Source of the DNA: Acidobacteriota bacterium
Lineage (GTDB): Bacteria > Acidobacteriota > Holophagae > Acanthopleuribacterales > Acanthopleuribacteraceae
Direction of reading: 5' to 3'
Length of the DNA stretch: 64,000 bases
NCBI GenBank assembly: GCA_030066195.1
Contig: JASJCB010000010.1
Span: forward strand, 1-64,000
A program made the translations under genes and the position numbers. A model generated the notes under the pieces. It worked only from the letters and a program-made list of their open reading frames with translations, was not told where the DNA came from and searched no databases. The stretch's first letter is position 1; every line of letters begins with the position of its first letter. Of the stretch, positions 42,752 to 52,493 are shown piece by piece.

Positions 42752-43660
42752 TTGCACCGCATGATGCAGGTGGACGGTTTCGATTCCGCTATTCGCACCA
42801 TGGCCTCTACCGACGACAAGGGCTTTTGGATCGGTTTATTCAACGGCGAACTGGTGCGCATGGAAATCCGCGATAACCGTTGGGTTCGGGCGGGCAACTT
42901 CAATCTGAACCTGCCGAACGGGCAGGGAATTCGCGACCTGGTGCTGACCCCCGACGGGAGAGGATTCGGACTGGTTACTACCGACGGGGTAGTACGTGTC
43001 GGGCAAACCGACAACCCCGGCAAGACCACTATTCCCAAGGACGGCTTGGGGGAATTCACCTGTATCGCATTCGGCCCCGAAGGTGATTTGGTAGCGGGTG
43101 GAGACCAGTTGGTTCGTTGGCGGGATACCGCGGAGGAGCCGACCCGGCCGTGGAGTAAAAACTATATCACCTCGGTTGCCTTCGACCTCGCGGGTAAATT
43201 CCGGGCCGCCGGTACCCGCACCGGTCCGATCCTGTTGTGGGAAGGTAGCGATACGGTGCCGCGACTTCTTAACGGTCACGCCTCGCCGGTGCATACGCTG
43301 AGCTTTTCAGCCGACGGCAAGATGTTGGCCTCCGGCAGTGCGGATCGAAGCATTCGCCTGTGGCTGTTGGACAATCCCAAGGCAAGGCCCTTGGAGTATA
43401 CCGGTCATCAATCATGGGTTTGGCAAGTGGTGTTCTCACCGGACGGGGCCCGCATCTATTCAGCGGGTCACGACCGCACCGTCAGGTCCTGGCCGGTGCC
43501 CGTCGAGGAATTGGCCGAGCGAGTCTGCACCCTTGTGCGGCCGGAATTGACGCGCGAGGAATGGGATCTCCATGTCTCGCCCCAACTGCGTCACGAGCAA
43601 ACCTGTCCCACATCCCCCGCTGAAAACCAACCCGGCGGACCGCAACCCTACCGACCCTGA
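42752..43660 (+). CDS. WD40-repeat protein, probably truncated at the 5' end
   Basis: The 302-codon frame holds WD40 units: GHASPVHTLSFSADGKMLAS then GSADRSIRLWLL, and GHQSWVWQVVFSPDGARIYS then AGHDRTVRSWPV. Its end (ERVCTLVRPELTREEWDLHV) is typical for large bacterial WD40 proteins. The frame is open upstream to about 42706 without a start codon, and TTG 42752 has no ribosome-binding site. The usual N-terminal half of such proteins is missing, so I think that it is a truncated or frameshifted gene. Its TGA is 12 bases from the start of the TonB receptor. Confidence 0.55.
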   Translation: MHRMMQVDGFDSAIRTMASTDDKGFWIGLFNGELVRMEIRDNRWVRAGNFNLNLPNGQGIRDLVLTPDGRGFGLVTTDGVVRVGQTDNPGKTTIPKDGLGEFTCIAFGPEGDLVAGGDQLVRWRDTAEEPTRPWSKNYITSVAFDLAGKFRAAGTRTGPILLWEGSDTVPRLLNGHASPVHTLSFSADGKMLASGSADRSIRLWLLDNPKARPLEYTGHQSWVWQVVFSPDGARIYSAGHDRTVRSWPVPVEELAERVCTLVRPELTREEWDLHVSPQLRHEQTCPTSPAENQPGGPQPYRP

Positions 43661-43672
43661 ATGGAGCCGCTT

Positions 43673-46213
43673 ATGTCTATAAACCTGCTTACCATCGTCT
43701 TACTTGCGATTTACGCCTGGCGGCCGCCGGCTACGGATTGCGACAAGATTCTGGAAGATGCGGAAAGGGAATACGAGGCGGGCCGTTTCCATCTGGTGGA
43801 AGCCCTGGCGGCCGATTGTCTGCCGGAGAACATTCCCCGCGAGCAAAGAGCACGCGCCCTGGCCCTGGTGGCGCGCACGCAACTGATGCAGGATCGCGAG
43901 GCAGAAGCCAGGGCGACTTTGAGCAAACTGGTGAAACTGTATCCGAATTATCGCGACGGAAGGAAATACGATCTGCCCGTCTTACATGAGATCCTGACCG
44001 AATTGAATCAGGCTCCTAAACCCGTAACCGTCTCCTCGGTCTCCAAGTCCGAGGAAAGCCTGTTCGAGGCTCCGGCCGCGGTCACCGTGATCACCGCCGA
44101 ACAGATCAAACGGCGCGGTTATAACGACCTGTCCGAGGTTCTGGAAGACCTGCCCGCCTTCGATGTCATCCGGGGCAACGGCATCTTCTACGCGAGCCTG
44201 TATACGCGGGGCTATCGCAATACGGTCAACGATCGGACCATGCTGCTGATCGACGGTTCCGCGGTCAACGGCCTGTGGGCCGACAGCATCTGGCTCAGCC
44301 GCCAGTACCCCATGCTTAACGTGGACCGGATCGAGGTCATTTACGGGCCCGCGTCCACCATGTACGGCGCCAACGCCTTCCAGGGCGTGATCAACGTGAT
44401 TACCAAACAGGCGTCCGAACTGGTAGAAAATACCGGTGACTACAGGCTGCAATCACGGCTTGGCTACGGGGCTTGGAACAGTCGTTACCTGGACCTCCTT
44501 GCTACCGGCCGGCCCAACGGCCAGTTCGATTTCAACCTGGCCCTGCGCCTCTTTCGAAGCGACGAGCCGGACCGCTCCGGTTATGCGGATTGGGATTACG
44601 ATTACGACACCGCGGTTTACTTCCCCGGCAGCGATGCGGAGGAGTGGGAGCGGGAAAATGCCCGGCAGATGGACAAAGCGCTTTTGAAGCAGGGCTATTC
44701 GGGGCGTCCCATTAGCTACGACGACCTGACCGATAACTACTCTTTGAACGGAACATTGCGCTTCCGAAATGTCAGCGTGAATTTGCAATCCATGCGCCGT
44801 GACGAGGGCAGTACGGGGTGGTACCTGGACCGTTATTACGCCGGCGGGAAGAACGGGCAGCGCTGGGTGCCCAGACAGACCTCCATCAAGGTTTCCTTCG
44901 CCGAGAATTTCGGTAACCTGTCACTCAATATGCACGGCCGTTACCGTCGAGATCATCTGGCGCGCGGCACCCGCTTCATACAGTTGATCACCTATGAAAA
45001 CGGCGGCTTGAGTTTGGAAGAACTGCGAAAGAATTTCAGGCCCGTGATCAGGGATACGCTGTTCTCCCAATCCTCGGACGAAATCCGCCTGGAAGCGGTC
45101 GCCTCCTATCAGAAGGGGAATCTAGATCTGGTCGGAGGTATGGCTTTCCGCACGGCGGATATCCAGGGTAACTATATCAATGAGGTCACCCATACGTTCC
45201 TGGATATCGAAGGGCTGCCATTCAACCGGGAGCAATTGACAAAATTCGAAGACGCCGTCAGCAGTACCGGTCAGTTCTTCCGGCAACAGGAACTGGGCGC
45301 ATTCCTGCAGGGCAGTTGGCATATCTCCGACTTGTGGAAGGTATTCGCGGGCGGGCGCATCGATAACGGCCGCATACGAGCGAGTACCGGAGCCGACAAT
45401 ATTCAGGTCGGTGATGAGAGCTTTCCGGTCGAAGGTTACGGCGCCGTTTTCAATCCAAGACTCGGCGCGGTGTATAAACCCGGACCCGGCAGCGTGCTGA
45501 AACTGATCTATTCCGAGGCATTCAAGGACGCATCCAGTTTCCACCGCTACACGACAGGGTCCTCGCGGCCAAAGCCCAACCCCTCGCTACCCCCTGAGAA
45601 GGTAAAAAACCTGGAACTGGCCGGCATCTATTTTCACGAAGAGAGTCGTCTGACCGCTGAACTGTCGGCCTACGCTGCGACTTATGACAATGCCGTGATC
45701 AGTGTGCCCCTGGAGGAGGAACCCGATAAAACCCGTTTCGTTGCTTCGGGAACATTGGAGATTATCGGCCTGCAAACCTCGCTGCTCAAGGATTGGGAGG
45801 ACTTCCGTTTAAACGGCGGCGCTTCTTGGATTCGGCCGCGAAATACCCAGCAGGATGAGCGCATTGCCGATATCGCCCGGTTCAAACTGAGCGTGGGTAT
45901 CGACTGGACGGCGCGACCCGATTTGGGATTCAATCTGCGCGTTAATCATGTGGGCGAGCGCACGCGCGAGGAGTTGAACACGGAGAAGATTACCCTGGCG
46001 CCCGTCTCCGCCTACACCGTTGCCCATCTGGCCGTGCGTTATCGACCGCCGATTCGGCGCCTGTTCATCCAACTGACCGCGGACAATGCCTTCAACCAAT
46101 CCTACGATCACCCTGGAGTTCGTACGAGCACCGGCATCCACGCGGAGAGGCTGCCGCAGCCGGGCGCCCATCTGTTTCTTCACCTCACCTATGAACTCGG
46201 GCGCCTGCCCTGA
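43673..46213 (+). CDS. TonB-dependent outer-membrane receptor
   Basis: The 846-residue protein starts MSINLLTIVLLAIYAWRPPA (signal-like). About 85 residues of TPR-like helices follow (DAEREYEAGRFHLVEALAAD, REAEARATLSKLVKLYPNY). Next comes the plug domain from VITAEQIKRRGYNDLSEVLE to YGPASTMYGANAFQGVINVI, then a long barrel. The final residue pattern is not F/W, which is slightly unusual. These receptors import siderophores, vitamins or glycans with TonB. The start at 43673 follows GGAG. It leads an operon with a GNAT-like protein, a translocase-like fusion and an asparagine synthetase. Confidence 0.88.
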   Translation: MSINLLTIVLLAIYAWRPPATDCDKILEDAEREYEAGRFHLVEALAADCLPENIPREQRARALALVARTQLMQDREAEARATLSKLVKLYPNYRDGRKYDLPVLHEILTELNQAPKPVTVSSVSKSEESLFEAPAAVTVITAEQIKRRGYNDLSEVLEDLPAFDVIRGNGIFYASLYTRGYRNTVNDRTMLLIDGSAVNGLWADSIWLSRQYPMLNVDRIEVIYGPASTMYGANAFQGVINVITKQASELVENTGDYRLQSRLGYGAWNSRYLDLLATGRPNGQFDFNLALRLFRSDEPDRSGYADWDYDYDTAVYFPGSDAEEWERENARQMDKALLKQGYSGRPISYDDLTDNYSLNGTLRFRNVSVNLQSMRRDEGSTGWYLDRYYAGGKNGQRWVPRQTSIKVSFAENFGNLSLNMHGRYRRDHLARGTRFIQLITYENGGLSLEELRKNFRPVIRDTLFSQSSDEIRLEAVASYQKGNLDLVGGMAFRTADIQGNYINEVTHTFLDIEGLPFNREQLTKFEDAVSSTGQFFRQQELGAFLQGSWHISDLWKVFAGGRIDNGRIRASTGADNIQVGDESFPVEGYGAVFNPRLGAVYKPGPGSVLKLIYSEAFKDASSFHRYTTGSSRPKPNPSLPPEKVKNLELAGIYFHEESRLTAELSAYAATYDNAVISVPLEEEPDKTRFVASGTLEIIGLQTSLLKDWEDFRLNGGASWIRPRNTQQDERIADIARFKLSVGIDWTARPDLGFNLRVNHVGERTREELNTEKITLAPVSAYTVAHLAVRYRPPIRRLFIQLTADNAFNQSYDHPGVRTSTGIHAERLPQPGAHLFLHLTYELGRLP

Positions 46214-46226
46214 CCAGGAGAATGCC

Positions 46227-47042
46227 ATGCGTTGCGTTATCGATTACCGCAAGCCCCCGGAACTTTGCCTGCCCGCCGTTTTCTCTCCCGACGCGATCCG
46301 GCTTTCGTCGGCGCGGCGGGACATAGAGGAAATACTTGCGGACATGGGCTATCGGCTTCAGGTCTGCACCTACGAGGACTGGGCGCGGCTGCAAGACTTC
46401 TTAGCCGAAATCTACGAACCGCAAATGCTGAACAACTTCGGCGGCTTTACCTTGTACAAGGCACTGCGTTTCGGCTCGGGCGCTTTGCTGGAAACCGGTG
46501 CGGGGAAGATTGCCGGTTACATCTTGGAGGAGAGTTTCCGCGATCGTTATGACAGTTCCTATTGCCAGGGTCTGGTCGTCGTGCCGGAGCATCGCGGCCG
46601 GAAACTGTCCGTCTACCTGGAACGTTACAACTTTCTTCAAGCCATGGCGCGCGGCGCAAAAATTCGCCGCGCTACCATTGCTCCGACCAATTTGCCGTCT
46701 CTGGTCAGCAGCCTTAACCACAACGGCACCATTGCCGACGGCATCCACCCCTACCTGGATTTTGAACAAACTCCGCGCCTGCTGATTTCCATGCCGTTGA
46801 CCATCGAAGCCATGGCCGCCAATCGCCTGGATATCAGTAAGGTCCCCGCCTTCCTGAAAGCCCGGCGTGAGGGTGTGGACTACCGCATTTTGGATCCAAC
46901 CGATGCTGAAGCCCTGATCGATCTGTTCCACCTCGGCAGATTTCAAATCGCAGCCGTCCTGAAACCCGGTATTGCCTCGGAAGGCTCCGCCCTACTGGCC
47001 CTATCCAATCAATGCCTGCAAGTATCTTTTGACCGAGGTTAA
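46227..47042 (+). CDS. GNAT-like acyltransferase (271 residues)
   Basis: AGGAG leads the ATG. The core has the GNAT layout: strand GAGKIAGYILEESFRD, then CQGLVVVPEHRGRKLSVYLE, the beta4-alpha3 acyl-CoA-binding turn (VVPEHRGRKLS), then ATIAPTNLPSLVSSLNHNGT. About 70 residues of other sequence lie before it and 80 after, so it is longer than the minimal GNAT. The partner substrate is unknown. The operon context (TonB receptor upstream, translocase and AsnB downstream) points to a small-molecule or amino-acid-derived product; that is inference. Confidence 0.6.
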   Translation: MRCVIDYRKPPELCLPAVFSPDAIRLSSARRDIEEILADMGYRLQVCTYEDWARLQDFLAEIYEPQMLNNFGGFTLYKALRFGSGALLETGAGKIAGYILEESFRDRYDSSYCQGLVVVPEHRGRKLSVYLERYNFLQAMARGAKIRRATIAPTNLPSLVSSLNHNGTIADGIHPYLDFEQTPRLLISMPLTIEAMAANRLDISKVPAFLKARREGVDYRILDPTDAEALIDLFHLGRFQIAAVLKPGIASEGSALLALSNQCLQVSFDRG

Positions 47043-47044
47043 CC

Positions 47045-50000
47045 TTGACAGCCAACCCTCTCCGACCATTGCTGAACATGTTGAAGGTAAACAAGGGAGA
47101 GGAACGCTCCTTGTTCTTGCTGTTTACCTACTCCGTCGGTGTGGGTTTTTTTTCGTCGTTTTACTTTCCGCTGGCCAATGCCGCTTTCCTCAAAACCTTT
47201 GAGGTGGCGGATCTGCCCGTGGCCTATGTCTTCTCGGGACTGGTGGGGTATATTTGCGGTTCCATGATCTCCTGGGCCGGCAGTCGCCGGTCCGCCCGCT
47301 CCGTTCTGTTGGGAAACCTGATCTTTCAGGGCGTCTCTCTGCTTGTCTTTGTGCTGTTTATGAAACCGGGCGGCGACCTGGTGATCTACCTGATGTTCGT
47401 TTGGGCGATGCCCATGTTGAGCCTGGCCAATATGGGTTTCTGGCTGCTGGCGGGCCGCATCTATGACCTGAAACAGGGGAAGCGGCTTTTTCCCTTCATC
47501 GGTGCGGGGGACCCGATTGCCTCCCTGGTCGGCGCCGCTCTGATCGGTCAATTGTCAGCGCATTGGTCGCCGTCCCGGCTTTACCTGCTGGGGGGCGTCG
47601 GCCTGCTTCTATGCCTGGCAAGCCTGACGGCCCTGGTGATGCTGTACCATGAGCCGCCGGCCGTACCGGGCAAGAAGCTTTCCGACCGGAAGAAAGACCA
47701 ACCCTCGGTCATTTCCTCACCCTACGCGCTGCTGATCATAGCCGCCGGGGTTCTTTATACCTTGGGTAATTACTACACCGATTTCAGTTTTCTGGTGGGT
47801 ACGCGAAGGGAGTTCCTCGATTCACCACAATCGCTGGCCATGTTCATCGCCTACTTCTTCGGTATTGCCAAGGTGTTGGAGTTGGGTCTCAAATTATTTC
47901 TGGCTTCATGGCTGGTCAAACAGTTCGGCATTTTGCCGGCGTTGTTGTGTTATCCGTTCGGAGTGGGTGTTTTTGCTGTCGTAGCCTTGACCTGGGGAAG
48001 CATCGGCGGGAACGACACCGTTTTCTTTCTGGCCGTGCTCATGGCCAAGTTCCTGGCTTTTCTCTTGCGCAAATCCATCTACGAGCCCACCTCCAAGATA
48101 CTCTATCAGCCCATGCCGGCCGCCGAACGTTTTGCCTTGCAAGCCAAAATGGAAGGTGTCTTCCAGCAGGGGGCAGCCGTGGGCGCCGCCTTTTCCCTGG
48201 TGCTGTTGACCCGTAACCTCTCGGGGGAAACGCTGTTGGCCGTCATTCTGGCTTTGCTTTGCGGGGCTATGAGCCTTTGGGTGGCGGTCTCCTCCATGCT
48301 GTTCGTCCAATATCGCAAGATGTTGATTGCCGTATTGCGTGAACACAGCGGCAGCGGGCTTGTCACGGAAACCGCCGTTACCGTGCGTGAAGCCCTGTGT
48401 CCCATGGTTGTCACCCATCCCGAACTCGCCTTCAAACTGATCTTTCAGATAGAACCGGGACGAGCTGCCGATATGATGCGCGGATTGTTGGTCGACGGCG
48501 ATCCCAAGCTGCGTGTCCCCGTGCTCGATTGGGTCGAAAAGGTCCAACCGCACGGATTTATCGAGGCCCTGGACAAAGCGTTCGAATTGGAATCCGATAT
48601 GGACCGTCGAGAGCGGATCGTCCGAATTCGAAAAAACCTCGCGGATCGCTACGCCCGTCCGCCGGACCAGGGGTTCGTTATGGACCTCGCCCTTTCCAAT
48701 GACCCCGGCAAACGCCTTGAAGCCTTGGGTTACATGGAAACAAACGACGAGACACCGTATAAAGAGGCCCTGGCTGAATTATTGCGCGACGATGTTCCGG
48801 CTGTCCGCCGCCGGGCTCTGCTTTGCGCGGGACATTACCGGGATCGACGTTTCTGGTATCCCCTTATCGATCACCTGTTCACGAGCACCTACCACAAAGC
48901 GGCCTTGGCCGGGTTGAAACTTGCCGGTGAGGAAATTACCGAATTCATCCGTCGGGAGAGTCGCCGCTTCCCACCTGAAAGCTATAACCTGAGAAAGCTG
49001 ATTTTCTTCCAGGAAGCGGCCGGCGATGCCCCATCCATCGAGGCTCTTTTTCATACGGCTGTTACCGCCGGGCGCGATCTGGCTCACCTGGCTTTGCTAT
49101 CGCTGAACCATCTCGGCTTTCAAGCGGATTCGGCGGAAGCGGAGCGGTTGAGTCAATGCATCCGCCGGCGCATTTTCCGTTACGCCTGGCTGCAAACGGC
49201 GCTTCTGGACCTGGAAGAGTCGGCCGAGGCCGAAGAGTTATCGGCCGCCCTGACGCGGCAGCTTGAAACAGAAATGGAGGACATTTTCCTGACCCTGGGT
49301 CTGATATGCGATCCCGGTTCTATTCGCTTGATCAAAAACGCCATGTATGAAAACGAGGAGGCCCGGGCTTTCGCCCTGGAAATCGCTGACCTGGTCATCC
49401 CTTTCGACCTCAAACCAATGGTTATGCCCTTGATCGAAAGCGATACGCCCGAATCACTTCTTTTCGGCTTACGCGATTATCATCCCTGGATCAGGCGTGA
49501 ACCCGAGGCGAGACTACGACGCATCGTCATCGCGGGCTTCGACCTGGTCGACAATTGGATCAGAGTTCTGGCCCTGGAGGCGTTGACGGAAGCCGGGCCT
49601 GAAAACGCGCCCGATGAGTTTGCCGCGGCGCTTCACAGTAACACGCCCATTCTCAGGGAGGCTGCCGCCGTTGGTTTACAGCAGTTGAACCCCGCGGCTC
49701 TGGAGGATCATCTACAACAACTTCCTTTGGGCGTGGTGAAACAACTGGACCGTGTCCTGGGCCCCAAATCGAAGGGTCATCACATGTCTTTGGTGGAGAA
49801 AGTCCGCGCTCTGCTTAGTTGTAACCACTTTAAAAACTGCTCGCCGGAGCACCTTTGCGACATGGCCGGAGACCTTATGGAAGTCACTAGACACCTTGGC
49901 GATAAAGTAATGCAGGTAGGGAAACCCGGCCATGATGCCTACCTGATCGTACGCGGTAAGCTGCGGATTGAAATCGCCAGGGTACGCTACTTGGGGCCGG

Positions 50001-50245
50001 GCAGCCTGGTGGGCGAAATCGGCGCCCTGACCGGTTCAACCCGCACGGTAACCCTGGTTGCCGAGGAAAAAATGCTGATGCTGACCATCCCCCGGGAGGT
50101 CATTATCGAGATGCTCATCCAGGACCCGGCCATGGTTCCCGCCATGATCAAGTCCATCGGTCGCAAGCTCCGCAATCCACCGTCCGGTGTCCGAGGCAAT
50201 CGAAACTCACGCGGTTCCAGGGCCAAAGCCAGGGCGGGTGGGTGA
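47045..50245 (+). CDS. ADP/ATP translocase-like (MFS) protein fused to HEAT repeats and a cNMP-binding domain
   Basis: The 1066-residue protein has a transporter half of about 430 residues with roughly ten helices (SLFLLFTYSVGVGFFSSFYF, LFLASWLVKQFGILPALLCY), similar in layout to MFS/NTT proteins. A helical-repeat section follows (LAELLRDDVPAVRRRALLCA, ALEALTEAGPENAPDEFAAA), HEAT/Armadillo in style. A C-terminal cyclic-nucleotide-binding-like domain ends it (AYLIVRGKLRIEIARVRYLG, PGSLVGEIGALTGSTRTVTL). Fusions of translocase, HEAT and cNMP domains occur in large bacterial genomes; their cargo is unknown. The TTG start follows GAGG, two bases after the upstream stop. Confidence 0.82.
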   Translation: MTANPLRPLLNMLKVNKGEERSLFLLFTYSVGVGFFSSFYFPLANAAFLKTFEVADLPVAYVFSGLVGYICGSMISWAGSRRSARSVLLGNLIFQGVSLLVFVLFMKPGGDLVIYLMFVWAMPMLSLANMGFWLLAGRIYDLKQGKRLFPFIGAGDPIASLVGAALIGQLSAHWSPSRLYLLGGVGLLLCLASLTALVMLYHEPPAVPGKKLSDRKKDQPSVISSPYALLIIAAGVLYTLGNYYTDFSFLVGTRREFLDSPQSLAMFIAYFFGIAKVLELGLKLFLASWLVKQFGILPALLCYPFGVGVFAVVALTWGSIGGNDTVFFLAVLMAKFLAFLLRKSIYEPTSKILYQPMPAAERFALQAKMEGVFQQGAAVGAAFSLVLLTRNLSGETLLAVILALLCGAMSLWVAVSSMLFVQYRKMLIAVLREHSGSGLVTETAVTVREALCPMVVTHPELAFKLIFQIEPGRAADMMRGLLVDGDPKLRVPVLDWVEKVQPHGFIEALDKAFELESDMDRRERIVRIRKNLADRYARPPDQGFVMDLALSNDPGKRLEALGYMETNDETPYKEALAELLRDDVPAVRRRALLCAGHYRDRRFWYPLIDHLFTSTYHKAALAGLKLAGEEITEFIRRESRRFPPESYNLRKLIFFQEAAGDAPSIEALFHTAVTAGRDLAHLALLSLNHLGFQADSAEAERLSQCIRRRIFRYAWLQTALLDLEESAEAEELSAALTRQLETEMEDIFLTLGLICDPGSIRLIKNAMYENEEARAFALEIADLVIPFDLKPMVMPLIESDTPESLLFGLRDYHPWIRREPEARLRRIVIAGFDLVDNWIRVLALEALTEAGPENAPDEFAAALHSNTPILREAAAVGLQQLNPAALEDHLQQLPLGVVKQLDRVLGPKSKGHHMSLVEKVRALLSCNHFKNCSPEHLCDMAGDLMEVTRHLGDKVMQVGKPGHDAYLIVRGKLRIEIARVRYLGPGSLVGEIGALTGSTRTVTLVAEEKMLMLTIPREVIIEMLIQDPAMVPAMIKSIGRKLRNPPSGVRGNRNSRGSRAKARAGG

Positions 50246-50248
50246 ACG

Positions 50249-52051
50249 ATGTGTGGTGTCCTGGCGGCCCTAAGTTTTAGCGGGGCCCTGGCGCCGGACT
50301 GTCTTCAAAAAGGTCTCGACGCGCTGAGGCACCGAGGGCCGGACGACCGGGGCATCGTCTTCACGCCAAACCGGCACGCGGCATTGGGCCAGGCTCGTCT
50401 GAGCATCATGGACGGGGAGGGAGGCAGGCAACCCCTGTTGCACGATCGCTTGCCATACGCGCTGGTCGTCAACGGCGAATTCTACGATTTTGAACGCATC
50501 CGGAGTGAACTTCAAAGCCGGGGCCGGCTTTTCCAAACCAGGTCGGACAGCGAAATCGCCTTGCACTTGTATCAACAACACGGCGCCGGCTGCCTGAAAT
50601 ACCTTCGCGGTGAGTTCGCCTTCATCCTCGGCGACGGCGTCAAGGAAAAACTGTTCGCGGCCCGCGACCGTTTCGGCATCAAACCTCTGTACTATACGGT
50701 GCACGAGAACACGCTCTTCCTGGCTTCAGAAATCAAAGCCCTCTTCGCCGAGGGCGCCCCCGCGCGGTGGGATACGAACTCCTGGCTTCATCGCCGTTTT
50801 CTTATGGGCAACGATACGCTGTTCCAAGGCATTCACCAGGTGCCGCCGGGTTGCTATATGGAAGCCGATGAGAACGGGTTCCGTTTCACCCGCTACTGGG
50901 ATTTCAATTACCCCCAAACCGGCCGCGAAAAGGAGGTAGATGAGTTTCAGGCCGCCGACGAACTGGCCGCGATTTTCGAGGAAGCGGTACGCCTGCGCAT
51001 GCGATCGGACGTGCCCGTCTGCATCTACCTGAGCGGCGGTTTGGATTCATCGGCGGTCCTGGCCGCTACCCGAAGAGTCGGCGGCGAGACACTTCCGGCA
51101 TTCACGCTGTCCTTCCCCGGAACCAACTACGACGAAGCCGAGGCGGCCGGCGTCATGGCCGAACACGCGGGCGTTCATCTGCAACGAGTGCCCGTCTCTC
51201 AGGACGTGCTTGCATCTGGGCTGAAAAAGGCCCTGTACCACGGTGAGAACGTTTGCTTCAACGCACACGGAGCGGCCAAATACATACTCTCGAAAGCTGT
51301 CCAAAAGGCGGGCTACAAGGTCGCACTAACCGGTGAAGGCGCGGATGAAATCTTCGGCGGCTACGGCCATTTCCGCAGGGACCAAAAACAGTACGGCGGC
51401 AAGCCGGTTCCCAACGACTTCATACCGTCCTGGCTAAAAACCGAAATCGAACGATGCCGGATCCTGGAACGGATCATCAGCCTCGATCTAAAGCCGATTT
51501 CCGGCGTCGAGATCGTCGGGAACTACCTGAAAGCCGGCAACCATCCGGGTCAATGGCAAAACCGCGCCCCGCTGCATCGAGCCATGTATCTGCTTTCCGC
51601 GTCATACCTGCCCAATTACGTATTGGCCACACTGGGTGACCGCATGGAAATGGCCTCGTCAGTGGAGGGGCGCCTGCCCTTTCTGGACCACCACCTGGTG
51701 GAATTCGCGGTACAACTACCGGCTGACATGAAGATTAGAGGGGACATCTCTAAATACATTCTTCGGCGGGCTTGCGAAAAGGACCTTCCCCCGCGAATCC
51801 TCAACCGAAGCAAACACGCCTTTCAAGCACCGCCCACCATCCTGAAACGAGACGGCCCCCTGAGGCAACTGCTGTTGGATACATTACACGGAACCGCCAT
51901 GAATACCTTGCCGTTTTTCGATAAAGCCGGGGTCAAGAATTTAATCAGCCGCACCGAAGAAGCTGACACCGGAAACATTAGGCTATACGAGGGAGTCCTC
52001 ATGGAAATCCTAAGCCTGGCCGTCCTCCAAGAAATATTCGGCGCATCATAG
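50249..52051 (+). CDS. asnB: Asparagine synthetase, glutamine-hydrolysing
   Basis: The 600-residue protein has the N-terminal glutaminase with catalytic Cys2 (MCGVLAAL), RHRGPDDRG and the NGEFYDF segment, followed by the synthetase domain with the ATP-pyrophosphatase loop SGGLDSSAVLAATR near residue 260 and GEGADEIFGGYGHF. Length and motifs match AsnB. It makes asparagine from aspartate and glutamine; in some clusters AsnB homologues amidate other acids. Position at the end of an operon with a TonB receptor and GNAT protein makes a biosynthetic role possible. Starts four bases after the upstream stop. Confidence 0.9.
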   Translation: MCGVLAALSFSGALAPDCLQKGLDALRHRGPDDRGIVFTPNRHAALGQARLSIMDGEGGRQPLLHDRLPYALVVNGEFYDFERIRSELQSRGRLFQTRSDSEIALHLYQQHGAGCLKYLRGEFAFILGDGVKEKLFAARDRFGIKPLYYTVHENTLFLASEIKALFAEGAPARWDTNSWLHRRFLMGNDTLFQGIHQVPPGCYMEADENGFRFTRYWDFNYPQTGREKEVDEFQAADELAAIFEEAVRLRMRSDVPVCIYLSGGLDSSAVLAATRRVGGETLPAFTLSFPGTNYDEAEAAGVMAEHAGVHLQRVPVSQDVLASGLKKALYHGENVCFNAHGAAKYILSKAVQKAGYKVALTGEGADEIFGGYGHFRRDQKQYGGKPVPNDFIPSWLKTEIERCRILERIISLDLKPISGVEIVGNYLKAGNHPGQWQNRAPLHRAMYLLSASYLPNYVLATLGDRMEMASSVEGRLPFLDHHLVEFAVQLPADMKIRGDISKYILRRACEKDLPPRILNRSKHAFQAPPTILKRDGPLRQLLLDTLHGTAMNTLPFFDKAGVKNLISRTEEADTGNIRLYEGVLMEILSLAVLQEIFGAS

Positions 52052-52132
52052 TTCATAGCGCCGATTCCTTTCGATGTCCAAATGAGAGTAACTATGGGAA
52101 TGTTGCCGAATAAGCAGCGACCGGTGTCCGCA

Positions 52133-52348
52133 TCAATAGCCCATATCCAACTCTTGTGCCTGGGTGGTTAGTTCATTGAGAGTATTCAACCGCTCTTCCT
52201 CCAACTTTTTCTTATATATCAAGAGATCGTCTAGACGGACTCTACGGTGGGTCCCGACTTTTTGAAACGGGATCTCGCCGGATTCAAGCAATTTAACCAG
52301 ATACGGCCTGGAAACATTGAGTAGATTCGCTGCTGCTTGGGTGGTCAT
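52133..52348 (-). CDS. Excisionase-family DNA-binding protein, antitoxin-like and orphan
   Basis: A 71-residue protein, [20 protein letters not shown] followed by [18 protein letters not shown]. It has the MerR/excisionase helix-turn-helix typical of antitoxins paired with PIN-domain toxins. The start follows GGAGG. In such pairs the toxin gene usually follows directly. Here only about 80 bases separate the stop from the converging asparagine synthetase gene, so no toxin is present. The gene may survive as a regulator or as protection against a related toxin elsewhere. Confidence 0.75.
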   Translation of the reverse strand: MTTQAAANLLNVSRPYLVKLLESGEIPFQKVGTHRRVRLDDLLIYKKKLEEERLNTLNELTTQAQELDMGY

Positions 52349-52493
52349 TTCATCATAACCTCCCGACTGTGATCGGTTCACCCATCCAGCATAACACTTA
52401 ATCGAAATAAACGAAACGAAATGCCCGGCTTGCCGCTTGCGTTTCATCGCTTCGGCCGGTAGACTGATCGGTACCAGCTTCCTGGAGGTTGCA

